This document shows, piece after piece, positions 33,572 to 45,012 of a DNA stretch of 64,000 bases (position 1 is its first letter; the number at the start of each line of letters is the position of its first letter). Under the pieces are notes generated by a model that was given only the letters and a program-made list of their open reading frames with translations, was not told the origin of the DNA and made no database searches. A program made the position numbers and the translations under genes. Source of the stretch: Acanthosoma haemorrhoidale (taxonomy: Eukaryota; Arthropoda; Insecta; Hemiptera; Acanthosomatidae); the NCBI GenBank assembly GCA_930367205.1, contig CAKNEZ010000004.1, forward strand, positions 159,001 through 223,000. Direction: 5' to 3'.

Positions 33572-34279
33572 TCAATACCCATTCTTCTTCAAATGTATTC
33601 TCAATGTAACAGTTTCTCCCCTAAAGTCAATAAGCTCGCCGTTCTGATCCACTAAGCGAATGGTAATATTTTCAACAGTCCTCACGTTAGTAGGAAAGTA
33701 AATGACAGGATTCGGGGTTTCTACTATTTTATATCCTTGTTCAACAGTCAGAAAGAATTGATGTATATTATGATCTGGCTCCCCGTTTACGTAAGACCCT
33801 GATGCGATGTTACAATGTATCGAAATAGTGTTTACGGAAAGGAATTTTACAATTCCATCTGATTCAGTATAGCGGTTCACTGGATGTATCACACGATTTG
33901 GACTATTAAAACCCAATAGTTAGCCAATGGCATGTGGCTTATAGGGAAAGTTGAAGTAAACCGGTTTAGTTGTTCTAAGTTCCACATTTAAAGTACTGTG
34001 ATTTCCCCACAGTACAAACCCAGATCTCGGGTCTTGGTGCATAATTTGTTCGTAAAGAAAAGTATTTAGAGCACTTATATCACACGATCCCTCAGGTATC
34101 TGAATCGTCAGATTTCCAAAATAAAACTTATCGTTAACATCCTTCCTTACATTAGGAATAGTATTATATGTGTCAAAAGATAATAAGCCAACGGTATAAC
34201 TTGATCCTAATTCTAGCGGAGGTAACAAGTTCACATCAAGAACGCTAGAATTCCCTGTAAGCGCTACAGTGTAGCTCAT
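33572..34279 (-). pseudogene. Penton-like minor capsid protein, one nonsense change
   Basis: A single frame of 236 codons interrupted only by TAA at 33920-33922. The N-terminal half has a LPPLELGSSYTVGLLSFDTY segment. The C-terminal half has NPVIYFPTNV, ITIRLVDQNGELIDFRGE and VTLRIHLKK, the signature of the single jelly-roll vertex (penton) proteins of Polinton/adintovirus genomes. It would form pentameric vertices of an icosahedral capsid. It sits between the protease and hexon genes. ATG 34279 is 12 bp from the protease stop, a compact viral spacing. Confidence 0.8.
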
Positions 34280-34291
34280 GATTATGAATGA

Positions 34292-34654
34292 TTAAAATTT
34301 ATGAGAAACGTCGGCTAAATACTTTAAGCAGAGATGTCCGCAAATCGGAGTATTCCACTTCAGATAATGACGTCTGTTGTAAGTTATTTGTAAACCTTTA
34401 AAGTAATCAAGTAGCTGTGGTGGTGGTTTAAAATTACCAAACGAATCAAAGTATTTCACAAGATTATCTTTTTTTATATAACAAACCCAATGAGAACCAG
34501 GTTATGAACTTGTATGCAAATTTACAATAGCTTTCTCATGCTTTTTTGGATATTTAGGGAGACTATCAATCATAAATACTCCACAAAAATTTTCAATATT
34601 CAAAACTTTAGCTATATAATTTAATTGGAGATCAGTCAATGGTTCATTCGGCAG
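34292..34654 (-). pseudogene. Adenain-like maturation protease, stop near the middle
   Basis: Not apparent as a long ORF because of a TAA at 34502-34504, but one frame carries the cysteine-protease signature of adenovirus and Polinton maturation proteases. This is PGSHWVCYI (catalytic His), YFDSFGNFKPPPQLL (acidic residue) and, near the end, PICGHLCLKYL (catalytic Cys). N-terminal features LTDLQLNYIAK and FCGVFMIDSLP also fit. About 120 codons. The start is unclear: an ATG overlaps the upstream pX stop but is in another frame, suggesting a slip near 34645. Such enzymes process virion precursors inside assembled particles. Gene order (pX, protease, penton, hexon) supports the call. Confidence 0.8.
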
Positions 34655-35416
34655 TCATATTTTTCTCGGCCTTTTTTGTCGGTTTATAAACAGACCATAA
34701 CCTTTCTTATAGGGTTTCAAATAAAGTCCGTTACCGACTTTCTGACCTTCTATAGCTAAATTATGCCTCTTTTGCTCATCCAATTTTAGCTTGGCTTCTT
34801 TAGCCTCATTGATCGATTTCACTAAACTTCCGGCTCCTCCAGTCAAAGAGCCCACAGCGGAAAGTCCCGCCATCAACGGTATAAGAAATTGTAGAAAGCC
34901 TCCCTCCTTTGGCAGCGGGAGAACTCTGGGTGGACAAGGTTTCGTCTTACCATGTAGATGCATTTTAGCCTTCTTATATGCAACTTTCGAAGCTTTCAGA
35001 ATAGATGATACATCATCTACCTTTGACGATTTAACTAAGTCAATGAAACTAATCTTTTTCTTTTTCTTTTTTAAACCTGATCCAATTTTTCTTTTCGCTT
35101 TCATAGCATTTGTAACTAACCAAGCCACGGCTTTTTCTCCCCATGACGAATCTGAAGCCTTAACTCTTTTCCAAGCATTACCAGCTACGATTTTGTCCGC
35201 TTCCTTACGACTATCCATATCTTTATATTTGCTATAAGCTATATCGTGATCTTTACAGGCTTTATCAAGCTAATTTATTCCGTCACCTTTAGTTAGTCGC
35301 TTTTCTAGATCCGTACCAGGACCAAAATACTGATAGCCCGGAAGATGTAATTCAATAGGCAACTTGTTTATAAAACTGTTTACTAGACCTGTTCCTTTGT
35401 GAGCTTTACGAATCAT
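34655..35416 (-). pseudogene. PLA2 domain fused to pX-like minor capsid protein
   Basis: ATG 35416 opens a 253-codon frame broken only by a TAG at 35270-35272. The N-terminal part has the phospholipase A2 Ca-loop (LPGYQYFGPGTDL) and, after the stop, the catalytic helix LDKACKDHDIAY with the His-Asp pair, as in parvovirus VP1 and related virion PLA2s. The middle is basic (KAKRKIGSGLKKKKKK), as in core proteins. The C-terminal part has a hydrophobic amphipathic stretch (GGFLQFLIPLMAGLSAVGS) and a GNGLYLKPYKKGYGLFINR motif seen in adintovirus/Polinton pX proteins. In virions the PLA2 acts on endosomal membranes during entry. First gene of the minus-strand block. Confidence 0.8.
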
Positions 35417-35696
35417 ACTGTACTAAGAAAATGAAGAGCAGACTTACATATATATACTGAAGTATAATACCGTCGTTTGCATTCATAATGAAATTTGTCT
35501 AGTAAAATGTATTAACTTGACCGAAAGATATTACATCGGTCTTTTAGCCCTACTGAATGCACTATCTAATCAAGGGTGTTCCAAGTAATCCTAGCCCACA
35601 CGGCCTCGCTGAAGACTTTAATGACAGGCCAGCACTATGCGCCTTGCAACATAGTCAAAATCCCCACCTCAGCTGGGGTCTATCTAGTCTTATACA

Positions 35697-35924
35697 TGTG
35701 TGATTTCATTGACTAGCGCTCATTCCCTCGTTTGGTGACGTATTACCATATAAGTGTATTGTTCGTAGCTGCTTCAGTTCTCCTTGCAGCAATTAAGTAG
35801 CAAGTATTAATTAATTATTAAGTTAGTTTAAGTTATGAATTATTAAGTTATTAATTAAGCAGTAAGTAAGTTAGTCTTTGAATTGATGTATCATTATTCT
35901 CTTGCATCAATAAATAGCATTACA
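35697..35924 (+). repeat. Possible solo LTR
   Basis: Starts TGTGTGATTTC, ends AGCATTACA, and contains a TATA-like ccatataagtg and AATAAA 13 bp before the end. That is LTR-like organisation of ~228 bp. No second copy in the window and no clear target duplication. Confidence 0.3.
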
Positions 35925-35928
35925 CCCT

Positions 35929-36110
35929 CGGTAGACTCTCACTACCTTCCTGATTCCACCCGCCTCCTTTAGGCATACCACACCCTATATCCTTCTCATA
36001 CATCCTTCAAATGGGGGACTCCCCTTAGTGAAAGGCACTCATTAGCCCAAAATAATTTTCCCACATCCTATTTTATAAGTTTGAGAGCTAAGAAAAAAAA
36101 AAAAAAAAAA
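35929..36110 (+). repeat. ~180-bp A-tailed dispersed repeat, copy 2
   Basis: Homologous to 9749-9935 in the same orientation, with the same gagagctaaga plus poly(A) end. Confidence 0.75.
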
Positions 36111-36161
36111 TAATAATAAAAAGAAATAAATAAATAGCTAAGCAAATAATATGATTTTTAG

Positions 36162-36545
36162 ATGTCTCTCCTTAAAAAATTGAATGAAATTAATCCTGTA
36201 TATAAAAACATTGGTGAATTGACTATTGGACGGACATACAAGGTAATAAAACTGAGCAAAAAGGAGACAGAATATGGCCCATCTATTGAGGCCATAATAG
36301 AAGATGATGAAGAAGGAAAAGTGCGAACCTTCCTACCAAAACGATATATATATATATATATATGCGTTCACTGATGAGGACTTAGCAAGCTATAGAGGTA
36401 TAGTATATTTAAATATATAATAAATATAGTATTTTTTTTTTAATTAGCTAAGCGATTATTCTCGTTTTTAGGAGAGCTGAAATTTCAATACTCCGGCAAA
36501 AAGAAAAATGCATATGACAATAAATTCGAAAAGTTGATGCATTTT
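36162..36545 (+). pseudogene. Small two-exon gene of unknown function, disrupted
   Basis: Exon 1 starts at ATG 36162 with GELTIGRTYKVIKLSKKETE, GPSIEAIIEDDEEG and FLPKRY. An expanded TA microsatellite (36341-36362) then throws the frame; beyond it FTDEDLASYR reads in another frame. A GT donor at 36398 and TTTTTAG acceptor at 36470-36471 bound a 74-bp intron in phase 1, and exon 2 begins GELKFQYSGKKKNAYD. The exon 2 end runs into gypsy B sequence at about 36548, so the 3' end is lost or altered. I have seen this fold of short protein (LPKRF..., LKFxYxG) repeatedly in arthropod genomes near virus-like genes, but its function is not known to me. It could be host or viral. Confidence 0.6.
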
Positions 36546-36548
36546 ATT

Positions 36549-38687
36549 TACGTCTGAAGCATCTGTCTCTACTACCATCTGTTCATTGTCATTCATTTTG
36601 GTAACTGCAGCTTCAGCAATACTTAGTTTTAGGTTTTCAAAATCTTTAGTAGTTTGATGATCCAGAGGGAAGGTCTTAGAGTCGGTCAGTGATCTAATTT
36701 TATCAGAATAATGTGCAATCCATTTCGAGTAGTGAGCAAAGAGCCCTAGAGCACGCTTCAGTGATGCAGCGTTATGAGGAGGTGGCATTTCCAATAGGGG
36801 TTTGAGGTGCTCTGGATCCGGTCGGATATCGTTATGAGATACCAAGTGCCCAAGCAAATGTATGGAAGTCAGGTTGGATTTGCTTTTTCTTTCGTTGATT
36901 TTGAGATTGTGTTTGTCAAGAGCTGCAAGGAGTCGAGAGAGATTCAGATCATGGTCATTTTTATCGTGCCCACATACAGTTATGTCATCCAAGTACGAAA
37001 ACACTCCAATTAACTTCTCTTGTGTTATAACCTTGTCAATAACTCGCTGGAAACAGGCGACACCATTTGTCACCCCAAAAGGGATTCGGTTGAATTGGTA
37101 AAGTTTTCCCGCAGCCTCGAAAGCCGTAAAAGGTTTTTCTTCTTCCAAAATGGGTACCTGGTGGTATGCTGACTGAAGGTCAATCGTGCTGAATATTTTG
37201 TAGGCAGCAACTTTCCTAACCAAATCATCGATGTTTGGGAGCGGATATGCGTCAAGAAACGTGAATTTATTTATTGTCTGCGAGTAGTCTATTACCATGC
37301 GTTTTCTGTGGTGTTCACTTTCAGTAACTAGTACCTGAGCCCTCCAAGGAGAGTTGCTTTCCTCAATCACCCCCTCAGACAGAAGTTTGGACGTTTCATC
37401 GTGTATGAACAAGAGGTCAGCCTCAGTGTATCGCCTGGACTTTGTGGCAATAGGCTTGCAGTCTGCTGATAGATTACCAAATAAGCGAGGAGGTTCCACA
37501 GAGGCACCAGTAGAGGCACATATAGTGAGTGGGGGCTTTGATCCACCAAAAGAGATTGAAACGTCAGAATATTCCACGAGTATATCATGGCCAATCAATA
37601 CTTCAGCACAAAGGCCTTTCATGGCTGTTAATTTGCATGAAGGATACATATGTTCGTTTAGTTTGAGGTCGACCAGAACATGTCCTTCGATTGTAGAGGA
37701 AAGCGAAGTTGAGGCCATTGAAACCCTCCCCTCCCCCGGAAAAAGAGGAATCTTGTGTTTGAGAGTGAAATTGTGGTCTATAAAGCTAGAAGAGCTTCCA
37801 GTGTCAATCAAGCAGTGAGCACGAGTGTCATTGATTTCTACTGGAATGATTGCCCGACTCAGATTTAAATGTTCCTTGTTGACTGTCGCAATGACGGAAG
37901 CGGCAACTTTAGTGCTAGCACTTTTTCTACATACTTTAGCATAATGCCCCTTGATACCACATTTTCCACATTCAGCGTCTCGTGCAGGACATTTAGGGCG
38001 GGGATGTTTGTCAAAACCGCAAAAATAGCATTTATCACCCGATTTAAAGAACTTGGAGATGGCACATAGAGTAGTGTCCGTTTTCTGTGCAGGAGCAGCT
38101 TCCTGAGACGAAATAGGGGTGCAGCTAGCGCTAGAGTAACTGCTTAAGGGTTGCATGTTCCCCTCAGCCTGTTTTTGAGCTGCCTCCAACGAGAGGGCCT
38201 GGTTGATAGCGTCGTCCAAACCTAAGGTGTCATTTTCTAACAAACGCTGACGAATCTGAGCGGACAGCAGGCCATTGATGAATGCGTCACGGATATATTT
38301 ATTTTTGTGATCCATGGCACTTACAGCCTTAAAGTCGCAATCCTTGCTAAGGATTTTCAAGGTTTGAATATATTGGTCGATTGACTCAGTAGGTAGCTGT
38401 TTCCGAACTGCTAAAATATGTCGAGCATAAACTTCGCTCTTTCTTTTGACAAATACGGAGTTCAAAGTATCTACAACGTCAGCATAAGAATTACAGTCGC
38501 TGACTAGTTTATAAACGTCATAGGATAGGAAATTAGTGATTACCTTAAGCTTATCTTCATCATTAAGATGTTCCGTTGTAGCATCGACAAAGTTTTGAAA
38601 CGTCTTCAGCCAATGGGTCCACTCTTTAGCGGCAGTCGGAGAGTCGGGTTTTCCATCAAAGCGGCTTGGCTTGAGAAACTTGTCCAT
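36549..38687 (-). CDS. Gypsy B Gag-protease-RT, open but truncated
   Basis: ATG 38687 opens an unbroken frame: Gag (KPSRFDGKPDSPTAAKEW, then a helical capsid-type region), two CCHC knuckles (CYFCGFDKHPRPKC, CGKCGIKGHYAKVC), a protease (CLIDTGSSSSFID, VLIGHDIL), and reverse transcriptase (RMVIDYSQTIN, TIDLQSAYHQVP, FSYLDDITVCGHD with intact YLDD). It reaches the RNase H start (VVETDASDV) and then reads into flanking DNA until 36468. All visible catalytic residues are kept. Gag and Pol share one frame, unlike many gypsies. The rest of this polyprotein type is seen at 17153-18815. Confidence 0.9.
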
Positions 38688-38717
38688 TGTGGTTTGATTG
38701 TATATAATAAATAAAAT

Positions 38718-38876
38718 TGTTGTATTTGTACTGATAATAAATACATTTAAGACCAGAAATTAGGCTTTTATTTATTATAAACTACAGACAGTAATGACAG
38801 AGTTGAAAATAAATTTGAACAATTGAACATATGATAAATTAAACATATGGAATATTAAGCATTCCATTTCATCACA
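38718..38876 (-). repeat. LTR-B (159 bp), 5' LTR
   Basis: Same sequence type as 16972-17130 and 58040-58182. On the minus strand it begins TGTGATGAAATGG and ends AATACAACA. It includes AATAAAAG 3' of centre, a possible poly(A) signal. Confidence 0.85.
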
Positions 38877-40389
38877 GTCACATATTGTTGAAGCCACATA
38901 TCAATGTTATTAATTTAAAAGATCTCTCAACTCGTCGTCGTTAACTGTAACAAGACAATCTTTGGGTTTGGGGTTCCGTCCAGTACGACGTGAAAAGTTC
39001 TATATAATGTCCTGATGAAGTTGTGAAAACGACAAATTTTTAGGTAAGTATGATTTCGTACTTAAAATAGTATACTTTTTGATAAGTAGAAGAGTTCACG
39101 ATTGAAAAAGTTGGTATAATCTTAATGTCATTCTTAGAGGGCCCGTAAATTTGGGTTCCGAATTGGTTTCAGTAGAAGTTAGTAATCTGCTAGTTTTTGG
39201 GACAAGGGATTGGGTCTGATAGTCTCTAATCCGTAATTCCTAAACTTTAAACGGAATCACTTTGATGTTGTCGTTTCCAGGTCGTGCACAATAAGTCAAG
39301 TCATTTTGAAGTCATAGAGAAACTTTAGTTGGGTATTTTGTTACTAATTCATTATTTGTTGAATATAACCAGAGACGAAATGCCTCTTTGATCTATTCCA
39401 CAGGTCAGAGGGAAGAGGTTAGAGAAGCTATCACCCACTCATCGTACACTAAGCGTTCTGTCCTTCAGGAATAAAACCGACATGGTACATAGCTGCTCAG
39501 GGTACCCCCAGTCACAGAGATGTCGGCACAGGACCTCGTAGGACGCAGAGCCGAAAGGCGCGCAGAGTAATCTTTGGTCTGTGAATTCACAAGCGTGCGT
39601 TCTGTACGCAGATCATGAAACTCTGCCTGATACAATTTTCCGAACAGAACTATTTCTGGCAGTTAAGGGTAATTTTGAATCTTCCCTAAGTTATGGGTGT
39701 AGTACCATTGAGTGGAAAATATCTCAAGGAATTTACTAGTTTTCTTGAGGAGCTTCCAAAACTTGCGAGACATTACTCCTGAAGTCTTCCAATCCCTAAT
39801 CAAGAAATGAGCTTGTGTTGTGAGGAAGTCGACAAACTTTTCATGGTTTGATGATTTCTTCGTTGATCAAAACTTGGCCGGTGGTCAGACGTCACAAAGT
39901 TCAGTTACAATTATTTATCCTGAGCATTTTTTTTGTGAACAGGATGTCTTGAGTAGGTGCAACTTGCTCTTCTGTGTGAAAATGTGACATTCTGAGGGTG
40001 GACGATGTCAAAGGCTTCATTACCAATAGACTCCCAGCTGCTTTGACGTTGGTGTTCCTTGTTCATTTAGATATTCAGCAACAAAATGCCTGTTCATTTA
40101 AGCCCATATAGTAGAGCTAAAGACTCAGCCGCAAGAACCCTCAGTCACTTATACAAGGTGGTGAGATAAATAGGTTTCCTCAGGTTTATATCCACCGTTA
40201 AATGGTGGAGCCTCACATCAGTAGTACGTGTCGGGACCTATTTCATCAAAGCCATTAGAGCTCCAGAGAAGACATCGTCAGATGAACAGAATATGAGTGT
40301 TGTGGCCACCTCTTACTTATGAATACTCACAAGTTCCTCTCTTCTCGTATCTATTTCATCAAATGAATATCAGAAAATATGTATTTATG
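38877..40389. other. No recognisable gene
   Basis: No long open frame, no repeat matched elsewhere in the window, no RNA gene seen. Confidence 0.55.
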
Positions 40390-40980
40390 TTTCAATATGT
40401 TTAATAAAGGCTATGGAGTCATTAAAAGTGGGGGAGGAACTAGTGGGGGAAACAGCCGCAGGTGGGGACCCATCCTCACCACTGCTGGCCGGCTATATAA
40501 GCCCCGGTATTAGACCGTGTTAGCATAACGAACAGGACCGTCACTTGGAACACTACTCTCTCCTCTCTCTCTGCACTGGCGCTTGCTATTCTACTGAAAC
40601 CATGGTCTTCTCATTCAACTACCTAAGCATCTCTCTTTACTAACCTCGCTATGTTTTAGTCCGGCGTTGTCAGACCCCACACCTTCCTAGTGGAAATCTT
40701 TGCCTTCGTCTCGCTAAAACTAGCACCTCCTTGGGAGAGACCTCTCCCTCGCGGACGACGGTTGCCGTGGCCCTGCAAACTTACCAGTAGCGTCTCCCAC
40801 GGCAATCCAGTCTGCTTCTCTCCGGTTCACACTCACCTTTGGGATCCGGACGGTTTTCGCCTATCCTTAGACACCGAGTGGGAATTCGTGGTCATTCGAA
40901 GACCACATAAACTACCTATAAACCTACCCTGTTCCTCTTCTCCTGAGCATAGTGCTTTGTCGGGGCACACCTTATAAGAT
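40390..40980 (+). repeat. TATA-containing repeat E, plus copy
   Basis: Homologous, in inverse orientation, to 53130-53800. A consensus TATA box (ctatataag, 40491-40500) precedes a pyrimidine-rich CT run and a ~400-bp GC-richer tract that includes tgttttagtccggcgttgtc. It may be an LTR or the promoter and 5' end of a retroelement. The overlapping 95-codon frame has no recognisable product. Confidence 0.6.
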
Positions 40981-41515
40981 CTTATGGAGTGAGATCAAAA
41001 CGAATTAGGCTGCCCACCGACTAGGCTGCCAGCCAGGGTGAAAGACCACAGGTCCGCCCGCCTTATCTCTTTTTTGGCGCTCGCCGGACGGCGGCTAAGA
41101 GGTTGTAGTAACCCTAGCTCGCGGCGGGCGTCTCCTCCCTACTTTGGGGATACTCAGTTATCTGACCCCGACAATGGGATATGACTGAATCAGCGAATAG
41201 GCTGTGAAGTCAGGACATGAATTTTCTGATCATGGCCTCGAAAATCGGGGCTATTTATGGAGAGTGACCGTGAAAATTTTTTTATGGTTCTCTGACGAAG
41301 ACGTGGAGTTCATCGAAGAGATTAGGAGTCCCAGGGAGGGCAATGCTATCGTTGCCTGGAGGTCGGGCACTCAGCATATTTCGAATAATACAATTTAGTT
41401 TATAATTTATGTGAAAAAATTAAAAGTGCAAAAATCAATTTTTTTTTTTTAAAGAAATGGTTTATATTCTTTGGATAGAATAATTTAAAACTCGATGTAG
41501 ATAATTGATAATTAA
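40981..41515. other. No recognisable gene
   Basis: GC-richer sequence continues to about 41180 and may belong to repeat E. A 64-codon plus-strand frame at 41204 is unrecognised. Confidence 0.45.
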
Positions 41516-42150
41516 CAGTGTGGCCTAGTGTTGAGGGTTTGCCTATTCGCGCCGCAAATTACAGGACAGAGTTAATCATAGATTTTTATCAAGGCCTTTT
41601 TCAATTTGTTGTATTTTTTAATAAAACAAATGAATATAAATATCCTTCATCAACAACTCTTCTAAAATTATTTATTTTTAAGTTTTCAGACAGATATAAA
41701 AAACAAAACTTAATAGGAACAGGGAACAATATAACATTTTAATACAAGAAGAAAAATGATTCGTTTTGAAATTAACTTACCTTTAACTTCATTTCGTCAC
41801 ATTTCAAATTATATTAATAAACAAATATTTTCTGCAATTAATGGCTTAAATACAGTTTTATAACAAAAACTACTGTTGTAACTGCTCAAAATAATTACTA
41901 TTTAATTGAAAAATAATTACTAAACAATAGGCATGAGTAACAAAATAATTCAAGAATAAATTTTTTCAATTAAATTATTAATGGAGTCATTCATTCTTCT
42001 AATTTTTTTTTTTACCTCAGATCGCCTGAAAAGTTGATAAAAATATAATTTTATTTATATTATTAGAGATTAATATAGTAAATACTAAATTTTAATAGGT
42101 GAAGTACATTATATTCTGGGTTCGAATCCTTACTCCCCCCCATAAAGATT
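41516..42150 (+). other. Possible tRNA-derived SINE split by ~550 bp
   Basis: A tRNA-like A box (TGGCCTAGTG at 41521-41530) with a TTTGC/GCAAA pairing follows the AT-rich left flank. A perfect B box (GGTTCGAATCC, 42119-42129) followed by a C-run lies ~590 bp downstream instead of the usual 30-60. The intervening AT-rich DNA has no ORF of note. It could be an insertion in a SINE or two unrelated matches. Confidence 0.35.
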
Positions 42151-44429
42151 TGCTGGGTGGTTGGTGATCACTTAATATCGTAAAAAATATAAAATATGTT
42201 TATAGTTGTAATTATAAGTAGCTAATATTTCATAGAAAAATTAAAGCTATCTCAAGACAACCAGAAAGAGAAACAGGCGTTGCCTTATAAATCACAGCTT
42301 TATTTCTAAGACGTTCGGCTGTTCAATAGTAAAGCCCCATGTGGGAAATCTAGGAAGCTTGGTTAGTAAGATGTAGCTGCATCTTTGACTCGAAGGAACA
42401 TCGCGATGGAGTCAATGATGTGGGTCATTACAGTTCTGTTGGGTCTAGACAGAAACCACTGCTTCTCTAAGGTTGTGATTACCAAAAAAGGCTTTACTTA
42501 CAAACAAGTACTATAGCCTTCCATTTTGTTTTATATATCTGTACGATTTAGGATATCTTTGATTAAGCTGAAATTTTAAGCGAACATTTCCCAAAATCTT
42601 GAGATATGCTGATTATTTGTTTATTCACATAAAATACTGGAAAGAAAAAAAAAAAAAAAAATCTATGCTTTTCTAACGCAAAAATAACAAATTTTTAAAA
42701 ACTAATATCGTTTGAGGTTTTATTTTCGTACAACTGGCTACTTCAATTTTTGATATGGTATAGCAAATAAAAGGAAGTCAATTTTGTAATATCAAGCACT
42801 TCGATGATGTTACTAATTATATTTTCCTGATCGATTTTCGAAATTCTATTGAATTCTATTTATCCACATAAAAAACCAAAGTTTTTGTTATTTAAATATT
42901 TGAAAATAATTTGTTACCAATCTGATTTTATGTTGTTGTTTTATTGTGTGATTACAGTCCTCCAAAATATTACAAAATTGTCCTTATCAGCCCTGAAAGA
43001 TCTTTAATTTAACACCCTGCAAAATCATTACTCATATATTATCCGATTAATGACACTTATAAGACTACTTTCAATACAAAAATATTTAACTTAATATCCC
43101 TACTCCAAATGAGTGTAAAATGTTTTCATGAATTACCAATCGTCTAATTAGTTGAGGCAATGTGTCATTTAATATGGGACATTAAATGAAAATAACATGC
43201 AAAATATCACCTTTATTTTGTTCAAATGGTTTAGAATTGCGAACGCCAAATAAATTTCAACAATTAAAAAAACAACGTATCATTAATCAGGCTGATAAAA
43301 TATTTTATTTGATACCGTACTCAATACGATAGAAAAACATTATATATATATATATATAATTTTTTAAATAAATATTACTTAGGAAACTATTATTATGTTT
43401 TTATGATTAACTAATTATTAAACCGTAATTATGTTTTATGGAATTATTTTTCGTGTCTTATGTAACATTGTTCTTGCCTTAATCTTACGGAATCTTGGTA
43501 TAAAATTTCAGGTTTATAGTTCAAACAAGAGACTCACCATAGGCAGAACAGACAGACCACAGATAAATGATTTTCTGATCTAAGAAAATTAAAAAAAAAA
43601 ACCTAAAAATTAATAAATATATGAGAAACTGGGGCACCAATTGTTTTTTTCTTAATTTTCTAGAGATCGTTTCATCTCAGAAGAACTTAATGTAGGTGAT
43701 AAGTTTTACTGGTATAGTCCAAACTGAAATGTCCATTTCGTCAACATAATTTCGTCATAGTCTTTTCATAGAACTATGATCTACCACAAGTTGTTATGAG
43801 GTCAAATGGACGATGATATATATTTTTTTAACATTACAAATTACTTCATATTTCATCAAAATAAATCTTTTTCTCATCCCCATATAAACTAATTTTAATT
43901 CATTCCACAAGATTTGTGATTAGTGTGTACGGAAGTTGCCACAAAAGGGTTTCGTTATACATATATGTGCATAGTATTAAATACAAATTGTTGTTGTTGT
44001 ACAAATTTACCTTGCTTTGAGAAATCCTTCCCAATCGGTATTCAAGTCTCCGTCGCTCATCTCAGAAAATACGGACTCGTAGAAGACAAGCACTCGGCTC
44101 CTGGAAAGGAAGATGAACTGATAAGAGAACTGTGTGAGGCTTGATATGATTGGTTGCCTTATCACCCCCACCTTCTTTGTTATAAGGCGGGATTAGGAAT
44201 ATTGGCCAATAAACATCCTTCTTAGTGAACCAGCGGATAAGCGAGCGTGTCTTATCTCAGTCAGCCTGGGATTGTAATGATAAGGCGTTTTTTTTCCTTC
44301 TCTGTGTTAGAATAACATAATGTTATCTACACATTCAGGTGCGAAACCTCAAACGCAAAATACACAATCGTGAGCAGGGTCAATTATAAAACAACTGATC
44401 GTATTTAAATTTCTTGTCATTCGATCGAT
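42151..44429. other. No recognisable gene
   Basis: Very AT-rich, with a TA tract near 43340-43358. A 73-codon plus-strand frame at 43923-44144 includes a Cys cluster but no domain I know. Confidence 0.55.
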
Positions 44430-45012
44430 ATTTACAATTTTCATTCACTCGCCCATCCCCAGATCAACAGCCCAGAGACCTCCCAAATCCACAAGGTTGT
44501 CACCTCCCTCGCATACGAAAGAGGAAGCGGAGTCTTAAGAAGTCCCCCAACTTCTTCAGCCGTGTACACTGGATAAGAGCCAGTGGAGGCTGAACAAGAG
44601 CGTGAGAGCCACAGACGCTCAGGACATGGTTGGAGAAACAGAATTTCCACTGCCACTGCCGTTTTAGTCTCCTAGGAGGTTTATAGGGATGAGTGGTGCA
44701 GATACTGTGCTAGGGGATTAGGCTGGTTGGATAGGCTACTATGAAATTTCAAGAACTTGGAAGGGATGAGTTCAAGAATGTTAAGTATATTAAGAGCATT
44801 ATGAAGGGTTTTGTTGCTGGCGTAATAAGGGGCATTTACTATTGTTCTCAGGACTTTTGATTTAAAGGATACGCTTGATGTTCGACTTTTTTGCTGTCCC
44901 CCATAGCTCTATTCCGTATGTCCAGATTGGCTTAAGTATAACTTTGTAGATTATCAATTTATTTTCTATTGAGAGATGGGATGTCCTTTGAACTAGTCAG
45001 TACAGTTGTCCA
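44430..45012 (-). mobile_element. Jockey LINE 3' fragment, minus
   Basis: Runs from the RT connection region (near 45012) to the 3' UTR (near 44430) on the minus strand. It includes the tgctgtcccccatagctctat block, which on the minus strand encodes the ELWG-type motif region. Decayed. Confidence 0.8.

Larger units (their letters stand above)
36549..38876 (-). mobile_element. Gypsy B element, 5' half
   Basis: Minus-strand order: LTR-B (38876-38718), a 27-bp leader, then Gag-Pol to the first RNase H motif, ending abruptly at 36549. The 3' half is absent. No primer site for a known tRNA is obvious in the short leader. The truncation is not a normal integration product and implies later deletion or recombination. 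Confidence 0.85.

Noticed and set aside
43923..44144. 73-codon ORF with a Cys cluster
   Set aside because: The Cys run comes from a tgt/tgg repeat-like sequence; spacing fits no zinc finger and there is no supporting context.
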